From Halomonas citrativorans (lineage in GTDB: Bacteria; Pseudomonadota; Gammaproteobacteria; Pseudomonadales; Halomonadaceae): a stretch of 64,000 nt of DNA. A program made the position numbers and the translations under genes. Below the pieces are notes generated by a model that searched no databases, was not told where the DNA came from, and worked only from the letters and a program-made list of their open reading frames with translations. The stretch covers positions 124,001 through 188,000 of the forward strand of contig NZ_FUKM01000033.1 of assembly GCF_900163645.1 (NCBI RefSeq). The letters are read 5' to 3'. Numbering within the stretch: the first letter of the stretch is position 1; the number at the start of each line of letters is the position of its first letter. Shown in pieces: positions 1 through 9,163 of this stretch.

Positions 1-2
1 CA

Positions 3-413
3 CAAGGCTCGTCGGTCGGCTCGCTTTTAGCGACGGTGATGCAGGAAATAACGTCGTTAGTGCGCAATGAAGCCGAGCTTGCCAAGGCAGAGGTGTCGGA
101 AAAAACGCATCAGGCCATGATCTCCTTAGCGGCCATTGCGGTCGCAGGCGTGGTGCTTTTAGGCGGCTTTCTCACGCTGCTTGCCGCCCTTGTCTTTATG
201 CTCAATGAGGTGCTTCCTCCTGATATGACGCCTTGGCTCTCTGCCATTATCGTAGGCGTGGTGGTATCGGTAATTGGCATCGTGATGCTTAAAAGTGGGC
301 TTGCCAAACTTCAGGCGCGCAACCTGGTGCCTGATCGCACGTTGCATAGCCTAAAGACCGACAGGGAGCTCGCCAGAGAGCATAGGCATAACGTCAAGGA
401 GGAGTTGAAATGA
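3..413 (+). CDS. YqjE/phage-holin-family membrane protein (5' partial)
   Basis: Small integral membrane protein of the putative actinobacterial holin-X/YqjE type, usually found beside DUF3618 or YqjD-like proteins and thought to act in envelope stress, although its biochemical role is unknown. The reading frame is open to the left edge. A GTG at 36 and an ATG at 39 are available, but the in-frame residues before them fit the family N-terminus, so the true start probably lies outside the window. A short amphipathic stretch rich in Glu, Ala and Lys is followed by two hydrophobic helices (about residues 30-55 and 67-87 from the GTG) and a charged tail. The stop overlaps the start of the next gene, so the two are probably co-translated. 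Confidence 0.8.
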   Translation, partial: QGSSVGSLLATVMQEITSLVRNEAELAKAEVSEKTHQAMISLAAIAVAGVVLLGGFLTLLAALVFMLNEVLPPDMTPWLSAIIVGVVVSVIGIVMLKSGLAKLQARNLVPDRTLHSLKTDRELAREHRHNVKEELK

Positions 414-1582
414 GCGATCACGGCCATAACGACAGCCACAGCGATACCCATAATCAGCGTGACCACCATGGCCATCGCAGCACCGAAGAGATTGAAAAGG
501 ACATTCATCGCTCGCGTGAACGCCTTGACGCCACGCTGCATGAAATTGAAGAGCGCTTCTCTCCTCAGCAGCTGTTAAACAGCTCTTATGACTATATTCG
601 TCATGGCGGTGCTAACGAATTTGTGTCCAACCTTGGCGCAGCGATCAAGCAGCACCCGCTGCCGTTTTTGATGACCACTGCCGGTCTTGGCTGGTTAATG
701 CTTTCCCAGCGTCACCCGAATCATGAACGGCGCGATCAGCATGCGTCTTCGCACCGCTATGCAGATGAACATGCGGTGAGCGGTTCTCACGGCTCGCCGG
801 GAGTGCCGGTTCATGAAGGGACACATACCGATGATGGAACGCCTATCTATAGCGGTACGCCAGGCTACGTTGCCGGTAATCCAGCACATCACAGCAGTAG
901 CAAAGGCCGTATGAGCAGCATGAAAGAGGGGGCGAAAGACAAGGCTCATCATATTAGCCAAAAGGCCAGAGATACCGCTCACCACCTTGGCGACAAAGCG
1001 CATCATCTTGGCGAAAAGGCACAGCATATGGGAGGCAGTATGCGAGACACCACATCCCACCTTCAACATGGCACGCGGGATCACCTGCACAACATGTCGG
1101 ATCGCGCTCGCCACGCGGGCAGTCAATCCTCTGAGTTTATTCAGGAGCATCCGCTGGTTGTTGGTGCGCTAGGGTTTGCGCTAGGTGCTGCGTTAGCGGG
1201 GCTGTTCCCCACTACGCGTAAAGAGGATGAATATATGGGCGAATACCGCGACCGCGCCTTGCATAAGGCATCCGAAGCGGGCCACGAGCAGGTGGATAAA
1301 GCCCAGCAAAAGATTCATGAGAAAGCCGAGCACATGAAAGAAGACGCGCATTCTGACCACACGCATTCGACTTCCGGCCAGCCTTCAGCGTCTTATGCAA
1401 CGCCGGGCATGTCATCAAGCAGCAGCCCCACAGGCCATGGTTCGGCTTCAAGCATTAGCGCAAGCACCACGGGCACCACGCCGAATACGGCTAAGGGAGT
1501 CACCGAACCCGGCCTTGCAGGCTCAAGTACGCCCTCCGGTAATACGCAAGGCAACGACACCTTGACACCGCCTAGGCGTTAA
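410..1582 (+). CDS. DUF3618 domain protein with His-rich heptad repeats
   Basis: Function unknown. An N-terminal His-rich segment leads into a DUF3618 region (about residues 24-65, with a STEEIEKDIHRSRERLDATL core). A hydrophobic segment around residues 80-100 and another near 247-265 (VVGALGFALGAALAGLFP) suggest membrane association. Between about residues 172 and 240 lie heptad-like repeats of the form LGDKAHH/LGEKAQH, giving a His- and Ala-rich amphipathic helix reminiscent of LEA or apolipoprotein-like repeats. The C-terminus is a low-complexity Ser/Thr/Gly/Pro tail. The gene overlaps the upstream holin-like gene by 4 bases and is followed by a good terminator. It is longer than most DUF3618 proteins because of the repeat and tail. 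Confidence 0.8.
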   Translation: MSDHGHNDSHSDTHNQRDHHGHRSTEEIEKDIHRSRERLDATLHEIEERFSPQQLLNSSYDYIRHGGANEFVSNLGAAIKQHPLPFLMTTAGLGWLMLSQRHPNHERRDQHASSHRYADEHAVSGSHGSPGVPVHEGTHTDDGTPIYSGTPGYVAGNPAHHSSSKGRMSSMKEGAKDKAHHISQKARDTAHHLGDKAHHLGEKAQHMGGSMRDTTSHLQHGTRDHLHNMSDRARHAGSQSSEFIQEHPLVVGALGFALGAALAGLFPTTRKEDEYMGEYRDRALHKASEAGHEQVDKAQQKIHEKAEHMKEDAHSDHTHSTSGQPSASYATPGMSSSSSPTGHGSASSISASTTGTTPNTAKGVTEPGLAGSSTPSGNTQGNDTLTPPRR

Positions 1583-1615
1583 TCAGGCAAGCAGAAACTC
1601 TTATCTTGTCGCGCA

Positions 1616-1643
1616 GTGCCCGGCCTTGGCTGGGCACTTTTTT
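1616..1643 (+). terminator. Rho-independent terminator
   Basis: A GC-rich hairpin (GTGCCC...GGGCAC outer arms, GCC/GGC inner arms) at 1616-1637 is followed by six T residues. It lies 33 bases after the DUF3618 stop codon and probably ends that two-gene operon. Confidence 0.85.
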
Positions 1644-1694
1644 ATGGGCAGCATCAATGCTTGTTGCGCCCGAAGCCAACCAAAGCGGTAGCGT

Positions 1695-2660
1695 TCACTC
1701 TCGCCGGGGGAGCGCATTCGAGTAGGTATTAAGATGCGCAAGGTGGTCATCGGCGTCCTGCAGTGCTGCTAGCGTGGCAGGGCGGTCACGCTCGGCCAGC
1801 AGCGTGCAGAGCACTTCCGAAACGGCCAGCGCAGGGGCCAGAGTATGAAAGAAGCTGTAGCTCTCGGTGGCGCAGTAAACCGTATGCTCGGAAATACTCA
1901 CCAGCGGTGATACCTCGCTATCGGTGATCGAGAGAACCGCCAGGCCTTTATCTTTTGCTAACTGCGCAAGCGTTAACGTATCGCGCGCGTAGGGGTTGAT
2001 GGATATGACCAGCAGCACCTCATCCGGTTTTGCACGAATCAGGGCATCGCCCCCTGTGCCAGCAGGCCCATCAAGATGTACCGAGCGCTCGCCCAGCAGC
2101 GACATAACGTAATGAAAATGCCAAGCCACCACATGGCTTGAACGTAACCCCAGCACATAGATTTTTTTGGCTGCAGCCAGCTTGCTGGCCATGGCGGTCA
2201 AGCGTTGTAGCGGTTCAGGCTCGCAAAGCGCGGCTATTTGGGCGCTTAACCCGTGCAGCATGTGATGCGCAATATCACTGCCTGGCGCGCTTGCCGCCTG
2301 ACCATCACGTTGGCGCACCTTGGCCGCAAAGCCATCGTTTCGCTGACGCACCGTTTCAGCATAGTGGGCGCGAATTTCGTTATAGCCCTGAAAGCCCAGC
2401 ATCTTGGCAAGCCGCGTCATGGTCGCTGGTTGAACCGCCGCCAAGCGCGCCAGTTCGCGCATGGACACCAAGGCCACTTCTTCCGGATGCTCAAGTACGT
2501 AGCGCGCGGCCTGTTGCAGCTGTGCTGACATACCATCGAACTGCGCAATGATCTGCTCTCTTAACGGATCGCTCTGAGATACAGGGCTTTTTGACGCAGA
2601 GCTTTTTGATGTAGGGCTTGTTGGCATGGGGCTTTTTGACATAGGGCTTTTTGATGACAT
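1695..2660 (-). CDS. MurR/RpiR family transcriptional regulator
   Basis: Predicted DNA-binding regulator with an N-terminal HTH_6 domain (about residues 33-108; LARLAAVQPATMTRLAKMLGF is the helix-turn-helix) and a C-terminal SIS sugar/phosphosugar-binding domain (about residues 150-290). It is divergent from the class III aminotransferase at 2854, its likely target. The first 28 residues consist of five degenerate pentapeptides (SKSPM-like) encoded by a 15-base tandem repeat, an unusual extension absent from typical family members. The real start could lie after the repeat, but no better-placed Met precedes the HTH domain apart from M44. The effector is unknown. Confidence 0.88.
   Translation of the reverse strand: MSSKSPMSKSPMPTSPTSKSSASKSPVSQSDPLREQIIAQFDGMSAQLQQAARYVLEHPEEVALVSMRELARLAAVQPATMTRLAKMLGFQGYNEIRAHYAETVRQRNDGFAAKVRQRDGQAASAPGSDIAHHMLHGLSAQIAALCEPEPLQRLTAMASKLAAAKKIYVLGLRSSHVVAWHFHYVMSLLGERSVHLDGPAGTGGDALIRAKPDEVLLVISINPYARDTLTLAQLAKDKGLAVLSITDSEVSPLVSISEHTVYCATESYSFFHTLAPALAVSEVLCTLLAERDRPATLAALQDADDHLAHLNTYSNALPRRE
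2583..2657. repeat. Five tandem 15-bp units within the RpiR gene
   Basis: Five imperfect copies of a 15-base unit close to AGGGCTTTTTGACAT (plus strand) run head to tail at 2583-2597, 2598-2612, 2613-2627, 2628-2642 and 2643-2657. They are in frame and encode the pentapeptide repeat at the regulator's N-terminus. Fifteen bases is a multiple of three, so copy number could change without shifting the frame. Confidence 0.85.
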
Positions 2661-2744
2661 AGAAGAGCTGCCTCTTGAATACGCCCAAGGGCTTTAGATG
2701 ATTGCGCACGAGGGTAAGGGCGCTTTTCGATAAAATAATGATCC

Positions 2745-2765
2745 AATTGTTTTAATTTTTCAATT
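2745..2765. promoter_or_regulatory. Possible RpiR operator (AT-rich inverted repeat)
   Basis: AATTG (2745-2749) and CAATT (2761-2765) form an inverted repeat in the 193-base divergent space between the RpiR-type regulator and the aminotransferase. The stretch is strongly AT-rich compared with its surroundings. Position suggests an operator; no binding evidence exists here. Confidence 0.35.
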
Positions 2766-2853
2766 AAAGATTGGTGTGTTGCATTGGCGACCTCGGTCGT
2801 GTCACTCTTATTCTAAATAGTGTGGTTGATGGTCATCTGAAGAGGAAAGGGCT

Positions 2854-4188
2854 ATGACGCGTATTCTTCATCGCAGTATTGGTCAGGCGTTACCGCATGC
2901 GGCGTCAGCGCAGGGCGTTTATATCACTGATACCGAGGGGCGCCGCTATCTGGATGGTTCGGGCGGGGCGGCGGTGACGAGTGTGGGGCACGGCCATCCG
3001 GAAGTGCTGGCGGCCATGCGCGCTCAAATTGATAACCTCTGCTACGCCCATACCGGCTTTTTCACCACGGATGCCGCCGAGGAACTGGCCGAGCAGTTGG
3101 TGAACTTGGCGCCAGACGGGCTGGATTATGTCTATCTGGTATCCGGCGGTTCAGAAGCCGTAGAGGCCGCGTTAAAAATGGCCCGCCAGTATTTTGTCGA
3201 AACCGGCAGGCCAGAGCGGCGGCATATTATTGCCCGGCGCCAGAGCTATCATGGCAATACACTGGGCGCGCTTGCCACCGGCGGCAACGCCATGCGTAGG
3301 CAGCAGTTTCAGCCGCTTTTGCCTCAAACGCACCACGTTTCGCCCTGCTACGCCTACCGTGACAAGGCAAGCGACGTATCTTTTGAGGCGTACGCCGCAA
3401 GGCTTGCCGATGAGCTTGAGGCCAAGATTCTCGAGCTGGGCCCTGAAAGCGTGATGGCGTTTGTGGCCGAACCGGTGGTGGGGGCCACGCTTGGCGCGGT
3501 GGCCTCTGAGGCCGATTACTTCAAGCGAGTGCGTAAAATCTGCGACCAGCATGGCGTACTGCTGATTCTCGATGAAGTCATGTGCGGCATGGGGCGCACA
3601 GGCACCCTGTTTGCCTGCGAGCAGGACGGCATCACGCCCGATATTCTCACCGTGGCCAAAGGCCTGGGCGGCGGCTACCAGCCGATTGGGGCTGTGCTAT
3701 TGTCCTCCGCTATTTTTGATAGCTTCGCCAACGGCTCCGGCCTTTTTCAGCATGGGCATACGTATCTTGGTCACCCGGTCGCGGCTGCCGCTGCCAACAA
3801 GGTTGTCGAGATCATCGCACGGCCTGAAACACTGGCGAATGTAAACGCTATGGGTGCGCGCTTGCAAAGTGGCCTTGAAGCGGCGCTGGGCGCGTCACCT
3901 TATGTGGGCGATATTCGAGGCAGGGGATTGTTTCGTGGCATCGAGTTGGTGGCCGACCGCGAGCTAAAGACGCCGTTTGATCCCGCTCGAAAGATTCACG
4001 CCAGGATCAAGCGGCAGGCCATGGCACGGGGCCTGATCAGCTATCCCATGGGCGGTACGATTGATGGCGTGTATGGCGATCACGTGCTGCTCGCGCCCCC
4101 CTATACCATCCAGGCAGACGAGATTGATCTACTCATTGAACGGATTGCTCAGGCGATTGACGCCGCAATTAACAGTTTCAATAATTGA
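2854..4188 (+). CDS. Class III PLP-dependent aminotransferase
   Basis: Aspartate aminotransferase-fold enzyme of the omega/class III group (ornithine, 4-aminobutyrate and beta-alanine transaminase relatives); cytoplasmic. Visible hallmarks are the SGGSEAVEAALKMAR phosphate-binding segment, SYHGNT, the LILDEVMCGMGRTG motif carrying the PLP-contacting Asp, and AKGLGGGYQPIGA with the Schiff-base Lys at about residue 269. The length of 444 aa is normal. An AGGAAAGG ribosome-binding site precedes the ATG. It is divergent from an RpiR/MurR regulator. The amine donor cannot be read from sequence; an amino acid or omega-amine catabolic role is inferred. Confidence 0.88.
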   Translation: MTRILHRSIGQALPHAASAQGVYITDTEGRRYLDGSGGAAVTSVGHGHPEVLAAMRAQIDNLCYAHTGFFTTDAAEELAEQLVNLAPDGLDYVYLVSGGSEAVEAALKMARQYFVETGRPERRHIIARRQSYHGNTLGALATGGNAMRRQQFQPLLPQTHHVSPCYAYRDKASDVSFEAYAARLADELEAKILELGPESVMAFVAEPVVGATLGAVASEADYFKRVRKICDQHGVLLILDEVMCGMGRTGTLFACEQDGITPDILTVAKGLGGGYQPIGAVLLSSAIFDSFANGSGLFQHGHTYLGHPVAAAAANKVVEIIARPETLANVNAMGARLQSGLEAALGASPYVGDIRGRGLFRGIELVADRELKTPFDPARKIHARIKRQAMARGLISYPMGGTIDGVYGDHVLLAPPYTIQADEIDLLIERIAQAIDAAINSFNN

Positions 4189-4664
4189 CGCGACGGATAG
4201 AGGCAGGAATCAATCATATATGCGTTTTTTACACCAATGATTGCGACATGATTGAGGCCAAATAACGCGACAGTGTTCCATTGGTGCAGGAATATATGCG
4301 ACAACCATCGAAGGTTGATATATCAAGGGTTCAGGTGCGGCACAATGGTGACAGCAACGGAGACTATCCAGTAATAGATGAAGAGGCGGCACTACAAGAG
4401 ACTAAGCGGTACCGTGTTACGGCTAACCACATGGTCTGCATCGAGGATGCGAGCATCCGTATCAAACGGTGGGACAGAGACAAAATTGAGGGTGAGAATC
4501 GCTGGTATCGTTGTAGTCCCATACCATGGTAACGCTTGGCGCTATCCTTCTTGCTAGCGTTGCACACCCCTGTGTATCGCTTCGCGTTACCTTGTCGCAG
4601 CATTTGTTCAAACATCGCAACAATAACTGCAACTGACAGACATCGCGATGCCCTGTTTGGCCGT
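4189..4664. other. 476-base stretch with no convincing gene
   Basis: Several short open frames occur on both strands (for example 83 codons at 4281-4532 on plus), but none has a good ribosome-binding site, a recognisable domain or believable composition. It lies between the aminotransferase stop and the convergent monooxygenase stop. I see no clear terminator or mobile-element ends. Confidence 0.5.
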
Positions 4665-5621
4665 TTAGGTGAAAAGTGGCAGTACGTGGTCGCCAAGTTC
4701 CTGAAGGGTATCTTTCACTGATCGGTGTGATACGCGCATGTTTAATGCAACATGTGAGACGCCCTGGTCGCGTTGGCGTTGCCATAAATCAATGAGCGTT
4801 TTGCGCCCACCCCGTAAGCCTCGCCCCCACCTCAGTGGTGCATTTGGATTGCTGTCCAGCTCGAAGAACGTCCCGTAACCGTACGGTTTGAACGTCTCAG
4901 GACCGCATACTGAGCGCCATGCTTCAATCAGCTTGGGCAGGTGGTCCAGATTGCTCTGGTGCCAGATCCAGCCATCCATGTTGTCGGCTAACCAGGAAAT
5001 GTCCTGGCCACAACGGCCGACCGCCACTAGGGGCAACCGCGCATTAAACGCCTTAGGCACTAGGTCTAAAGAACCATCCAATGAGCCAAAATTACTTGTC
5101 TGATGAACCGGGAAAGACTCGTTAGCGAGTACCTTTATCATCGAGTAAGCATCACGGAAACGCTCGGTGCGATTTTCGAAATCAACTCCGAAGGCAGGAT
5201 ACTCGGATGGCCGGTCTCCGGTGGACACACCCAGTACGAAGCGGCCATTCGAGAGTTGATCCACTGACAGCGCTTGCTTGGCGATGGCGATAGGATCGCG
5301 CAGCGGCAGAATCATACCAGCGGTTCCGATCGCGATTCGCTGCGTAACGGCAGTCAGCCAACTTGCGTAAACCATGGGATCGTAGATCTGCGCGACATCG
5401 CCGAAGGCAGGATCACGGAACGGCACATCGCGCAGCCATAGCGCAGCGAAACCAAGATTGTCTGCCTGCTTGGCCAGCGCGGTATGCCCTTCCATGGTAG
5501 GGGTGTCGCTCAGGGGATATCCTTCAAGGGGGGCTAGGATGCCGAAAGTGAGTTTTTCCGGTCGGAAAACCGTACTAAAAACACTATTCGCTAGGCCAGC
5601 GGGGGGATGAAGGTCAGGCAT
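4665..5621 (-). CDS. Luciferase-like (LLM class) flavin-dependent oxidoreductase
   Basis: Predicted FMN/F420-type TIM-barrel monooxygenase of the bacterial luciferase superfamily, resembling the TIGR03571 (BA3436) group by its N-terminal LTFGILAPLEGYP and LSNGRFVLGVSTGDRPSEYPAFGVDF segments. The length of 318 aa is normal. The start follows an AGAGGTAGG ribosome-binding site. It is the last of three same-strand genes (alcohol dehydrogenase, exported metallo-hydrolase, this one) divergent from a LysR gene, so it may act on the same small carbonyl or lactone substrate. The substrate is unknown. Confidence 0.85.
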   Translation of the reverse strand: MPDLHPPAGLANSVFSTVFRPEKLTFGILAPLEGYPLSDTPTMEGHTALAKQADNLGFAALWLRDVPFRDPAFGDVAQIYDPMVYASWLTAVTQRIAIGTAGMILPLRDPIAIAKQALSVDQLSNGRFVLGVSTGDRPSEYPAFGVDFENRTERFRDAYSMIKVLANESFPVHQTSNFGSLDGSLDLVPKAFNARLPLVAVGRCGQDISWLADNMDGWIWHQSNLDHLPKLIEAWRSVCGPETFKPYGYGTFFELDSNPNAPLRWGRGLRGGRKTLIDLWQRQRDQGVSHVALNMRVSHRSVKDTLQELGDHVLPLFT

Positions 5622-5722
5622 AACCTACCTCTAAAGAAAAATTGCATTTATGGCTGTCGATTGTCTCGTTAATAAAAGAGGCCACGATTCCCCATGGCCT
5701 CTTGAGACAACGCAGAAGCGAT

Positions 5723-6709
5723 TTAGCGTTCGGAGTTAATCGGGTTGCGATATTCCACCGGCACCCAACGGTAACCCGTCTCCTCGCCTTGCAGATGGCC
5801 TATGCCAGGGAAGGGCAAATGCGCTGCGGCAACGAGCCAACGCTCGCTCGTAGCCTCAGCTAATAGCCTAGTACGTGATGCAATGGCTGCTTCTGGATCG
5901 ACATCCACTGCAATCGTGACGTCTGGATGCTGTAGCTGCACAGAGTGCATATGGACAATGTCACCCCACAACAGAAGCTTCTCAGTGCCAGAACTCAGTA
6001 GGTAGGACGTGTGGCCAGGCGTATGGCCGTTCGACGGTACTAATTGGATGCCCGGAACGATGGAATCTCCATCGTTGAAGGTCTTGAACTTGCCTGCACT
6101 GTCGTAGGGCACAATCGCATTACGCGCCATTTGGAAGAAGGGTCGTTGATCTTCTGGAAGAGTGCTTTCCATATCTTCGTTGAGCCAATACTCCGCATCA
6201 CGGCTGGCTGCCCAAACAGTCGCATTGGGGAAGGCCCGCTCGCCATCTGGTAGTGCCACACCGCAGGCATGGTCAGGGTGCATGTGCGTCAATAATACGG
6301 TATCGACTTCTTCCGGCTCGAAACCTGCGGCACGGATGTTGTCGACCATCCGGCCCATGGTCGGTCCGAAACAGTCCGAAGAACCTGAGTCAATTAAGAC
6401 CAATTGCTCACCATCGTCGACCAGAAAAGCGTTTACGGCCGTCTGTACGAGCGGCGATGCCTTTTGATACTCGTTGAAGATGTGTTCTTGAATCTTGTCC
6501 TGGGACAAGCCCGAAAGGTGATTCGGGTCAAGGTCGACGTAACCATCATAAACAGCGGTCACAACCGTTTCGCCCACCATTTGCCGATAAAAGCCAGCCG
6601 CTTGTTGATACTGATCGGTGGGGGCCGCAAACGCCATTTGAGTCGCCGCCAGAATCCCTGCTAGCCCTAAGACGCCCGCAAGGCGAGGAAGGTTTTTAAT
6701 TGTATTCAT
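5723..6709 (-). CDS. Exported MBL-fold metallo-hydrolase
   Basis: Metallo-beta-lactamase-fold hydrolase with a clear Sec signal peptide (first ~28 residues, cleavage likely after AFA), so probably periplasmic. The metal motif LTHMHPDHACG (HxHxDH), a later NGHTPGHTSY His and WGDIVH supply the usual two-metal ligands. At 328 aa it fits the lactonase-like MBL branch. Its neighbours are an LLM monooxygenase downstream and an alcohol dehydrogenase upstream, all on one strand. A lactone or ester substrate is a reasonable guess but cannot be read from the sequence. Confidence 0.87.
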   Translation of the reverse strand: MNTIKNLPRLAGVLGLAGILAATQMAFAAPTDQYQQAAGFYRQMVGETVVTAVYDGYVDLDPNHLSGLSQDKIQEHIFNEYQKASPLVQTAVNAFLVDDGEQLVLIDSGSSDCFGPTMGRMVDNIRAAGFEPEEVDTVLLTHMHPDHACGVALPDGERAFPNATVWAASRDAEYWLNEDMESTLPEDQRPFFQMARNAIVPYDSAGKFKTFNDGDSIVPGIQLVPSNGHTPGHTSYLLSSGTEKLLLWGDIVHMHSVQLQHPDVTIAVDVDPEAAIASRTRLLAEATSERWLVAAAHLPFPGIGHLQGEETGYRWVPVEYRNPINSER

Positions 6710-6779
6710 TACTGTAACTCCAGTGTCAGGCTCTTTTAGAGCGGTGCTTATTCAACCTCAGATTCCTCGCGCCCAGCAC

Positions 6780-7790
6780 TTAGGAAACTTTGATGACTAC
6801 TTTGCCGAACGCACCGCGGGCTAGGTGCTCGTAAGCCTGAGGAGCTTCGTCAAACGAATAGACGTGGTCGATCACCGGCCGGATTGCGTGCTGGTTCAGG
6901 AAGTCATTCATGCGATCAAAGGACGAACGAGGTGCTACCGCGATTCCCCGAATGGTTGTCTGTCGGAATATCAGTGGCATTAAGTTGAGGGTGGTCGTCT
7001 GCCCAGTGAGGAAGCCGATCTGCGCGATCTTGCCTGCGGCCTTGGTGGCCGCGATAGACTGGTTCAGCCCCTCACCACCCGCAACATCCAGTAGAAGGTC
7101 TACGCCTTTACCATCGGTGAGCTTTAGCACTTCCTCTTCCCAGCGTGGGTTTGTCCGATAGTTTACGCCGGCGACAGCGCCGAGCTTCTTCACCGCTTCC
7201 AGATTGTCGTCACGGCTGGAGGTGATGATCACCTTTGCGCCAAGCGCGGTGGCAAGCTGCACCGCGAAGATTGACACACCACCGGTCCCTTGCACGAGTA
7301 CGGTTTGACCCGGCTGAATCTGGCCGAAGTCCACCAACGAATACCAAGCCGTCAGCGCGGCAATCGGCAGGGTTGAGGCCTCTTCGTCAGACATGTTGTC
7401 AGGGGCACGAACAGCGCTTTCCTCGTGGATGATCATGTATTCGGCTAGGCCGCCCGGTAGCGGAGAGCCGAAGCAGTAGTCGGGCTCGTTCGGCCCCGGC
7501 TCGCCATCGAGCCAGCGTGAGTAAAGGTGCGAATTGACGCGGTCACCGACCGTGAATCGGGTGACGCCTTCGCCGACCGCGACGACAGTACCTGAAGCGT
7601 CGCTAACCGGGATCAGCGGCTTCGGCACCATGTGCGGTTCGTAAATGCCATCGACGATGGCTTTATCACGAAAGTTCAGTGAGACGGCGCCGACTTTCAC
7701 CAGCAGCTCGCCCGCTTTGGGTTCAGGGGTGGCTGTATCGCCAAGTACCAAATTATCGAGACCAAAATCTTTTAAAAGCCACGCTTTCAT
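6780..7790 (-). CDS. Zinc-type alcohol dehydrogenase/quinone oxidoreductase family
   Basis: Medium-chain dehydrogenase/reductase of 336 aa, with a GroES-like N-terminal half and a Rossmann half. The nucleotide-binding loop is VLVQGTGGVSIFAVQLA (about residues 164-180), followed by ITSSRDDN, which contains basic and polar residues compatible with NADP(H). The catalytic-zinc Cys/His set is not convincingly present, so it may be a zinc-free quinone- or enone-reductase-like member. First gene of the three-gene minus-strand cluster; the LysR gene at 7955 is divergent and probably controls it. Confidence 0.87.
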   Translation of the reverse strand: MKAWLLKDFGLDNLVLGDTATPEPKAGELLVKVGAVSLNFRDKAIVDGIYEPHMVPKPLIPVSDASGTVVAVGEGVTRFTVGDRVNSHLYSRWLDGEPGPNEPDYCFGSPLPGGLAEYMIIHEESAVRAPDNMSDEEASTLPIAALTAWYSLVDFGQIQPGQTVLVQGTGGVSIFAVQLATALGAKVIITSSRDDNLEAVKKLGAVAGVNYRTNPRWEEEVLKLTDGKGVDLLLDVAGGEGLNQSIAATKAAGKIAQIGFLTGQTTTLNLMPLIFRQTTIRGIAVAPRSSFDRMNDFLNQHAIRPVIDHVYSFDEAPQAYEHLARGAFGKVVIKVS

Positions 7791-7954
7791 TGCCTATCTC
7801 CAGGTGGGTGAGTAACCAACTGGCGCTATTGTTCGGCATCGGCGCGGTTCGATAAATGCCTAGCGAAGGAAATAGTTATTGCCTAATAACGTAACAATCT
7901 TCATTGTTGATTTGCTTTATATGGCAACAAAAGGGATGGGCGAGGGAGAAACTG

Positions 7955-8869
7955 ATGGAGCTACTCAAGACAATGCAGGTGTTTTGCCGATTAGCGGAAC
8001 TGGGCAGTTTTACCCAAGCAGCGGAGGCTATGCAGTTAGGGCGCCCCCAAGTCACCAGAACGATTCAGGCGCTAGAGACGTCCTTAGGCGTGCGGCTTTT
8101 TCATCGTACTACCCGAAAGGTTCGACTTACTTCTGAAGGTGAGCAGTTCTATGAACGCGCTCAGGAGATCCTCGGCGACGTCGCGGAGGCCACATCGATG
8201 TTCGGACGCCCCGACGCCACCATGCATGGAAAGCTACGTATCGACATCCCTACCGCATTTGCGCAGCCAGGTTTCATTGAGAGCCTTCGAGAGTTCACCG
8301 CCCTCTATCCCGAGATTGAGCTTGCACTAGGGGTCACGGATAGAACCGTGGATCTGGTGGCCGAGGGGGTAGACTGTGTCATACGCATCGGGGAGTTACC
8401 CAATTCGAGTTTAGTCGCCCGGCGCATAGGCCAAGCGACCATGGTTACTTGCGCAGCCCCCAGCTACCTTCAAGACTACGGTGAGCCTAAGACACTGGAC
8501 GACCTGAATGCGCACTACGGTGTCAGGTTCCTCTCTGGACAGAACAAGCGACCACTGCCTTGGCATTTTCTAAATGGGAGTAGCGACCAAACCTATGTCA
8601 GCCGACGGGGTATTACCGTCAATGAGTCCAACGCCTATGTAGAATGCGGTGTTGCTGGCTTCGGCATTCTGCAGGCACCTGGTATCACCCTTGACCGGTA
8701 CCTGGCTGATGCCTCCCTAGTCGAAGTGCTCAGAGGCTACCGGCCGCGCCCTCGGCCTGTATCGGTCTTGTACCCCAGTCGATCCCACTTGGCCCCGCAA
8801 GTCCATGCTTTCGTCGAGTGGGTGCGCGAGCGATTTCCAGCGCTCAACGGCCGTTGGCTAGAGCAGTAG
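7955..8869 (+). CDS. LysR family transcriptional regulator
   Basis: LysR-type regulator with an N-terminal winged HTH (MELLKTMQVFCRLAELGSF, then a recognition helix around GRPQVTRTIQALE) and a C-terminal periplasmic-binding-like effector domain. I choose the ATG at 7955 because a GAGGGAG ribosome-binding site sits just upstream and the LysR fold begins there; a TTG at 7904 would add 17 residues with no family match. It belongs to the CrgA-like group acting on aldehyde and aromatic genes. Divergent from the alcohol dehydrogenase/MBL/LLM cluster, its likely target. Confidence 0.88.
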   Translation: MELLKTMQVFCRLAELGSFTQAAEAMQLGRPQVTRTIQALETSLGVRLFHRTTRKVRLTSEGEQFYERAQEILGDVAEATSMFGRPDATMHGKLRIDIPTAFAQPGFIESLREFTALYPEIELALGVTDRTVDLVAEGVDCVIRIGELPNSSLVARRIGQATMVTCAAPSYLQDYGEPKTLDDLNAHYGVRFLSGQNKRPLPWHFLNGSSDQTYVSRRGITVNESNAYVECGVAGFGILQAPGITLDRYLADASLVEVLRGYRPRPRPVSVLYPSRSHLAPQVHAFVEWVRERFPALNGRWLEQ

Positions 8870-9163
8870 CAATTTAGGGACAGACTCAGTAGCTTCGAAT
8901 CAGCTTTGAATGTCGTTTTAAACACTTGAGTTACGAAAGTATAGATCGGCTCGTGCTTGTTCAGGGCTACCGCATCGAGAAACTTCGGTAAGCTTGTAAA
9001 ACACTAAATACGCTGTATTGCTGCCATTCGAGCGTATGAAATATTGATGAGACTTATAGCCCACGTTGCAACAATTGGTGAAATGCCGCAACAGTTATTA
9101 GAAATGACAGCAATAGCCGAATAACCTGGCGCGATAGCCAAATAATACAAGAGGAAATGCACC

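Noticed and set aside
4281..4532. 83-codon plus-strand frame after the aminotransferase
   Set aside because: No ribosome-binding site, no domain, and composition unlike the neighbours; treated as non-coding.
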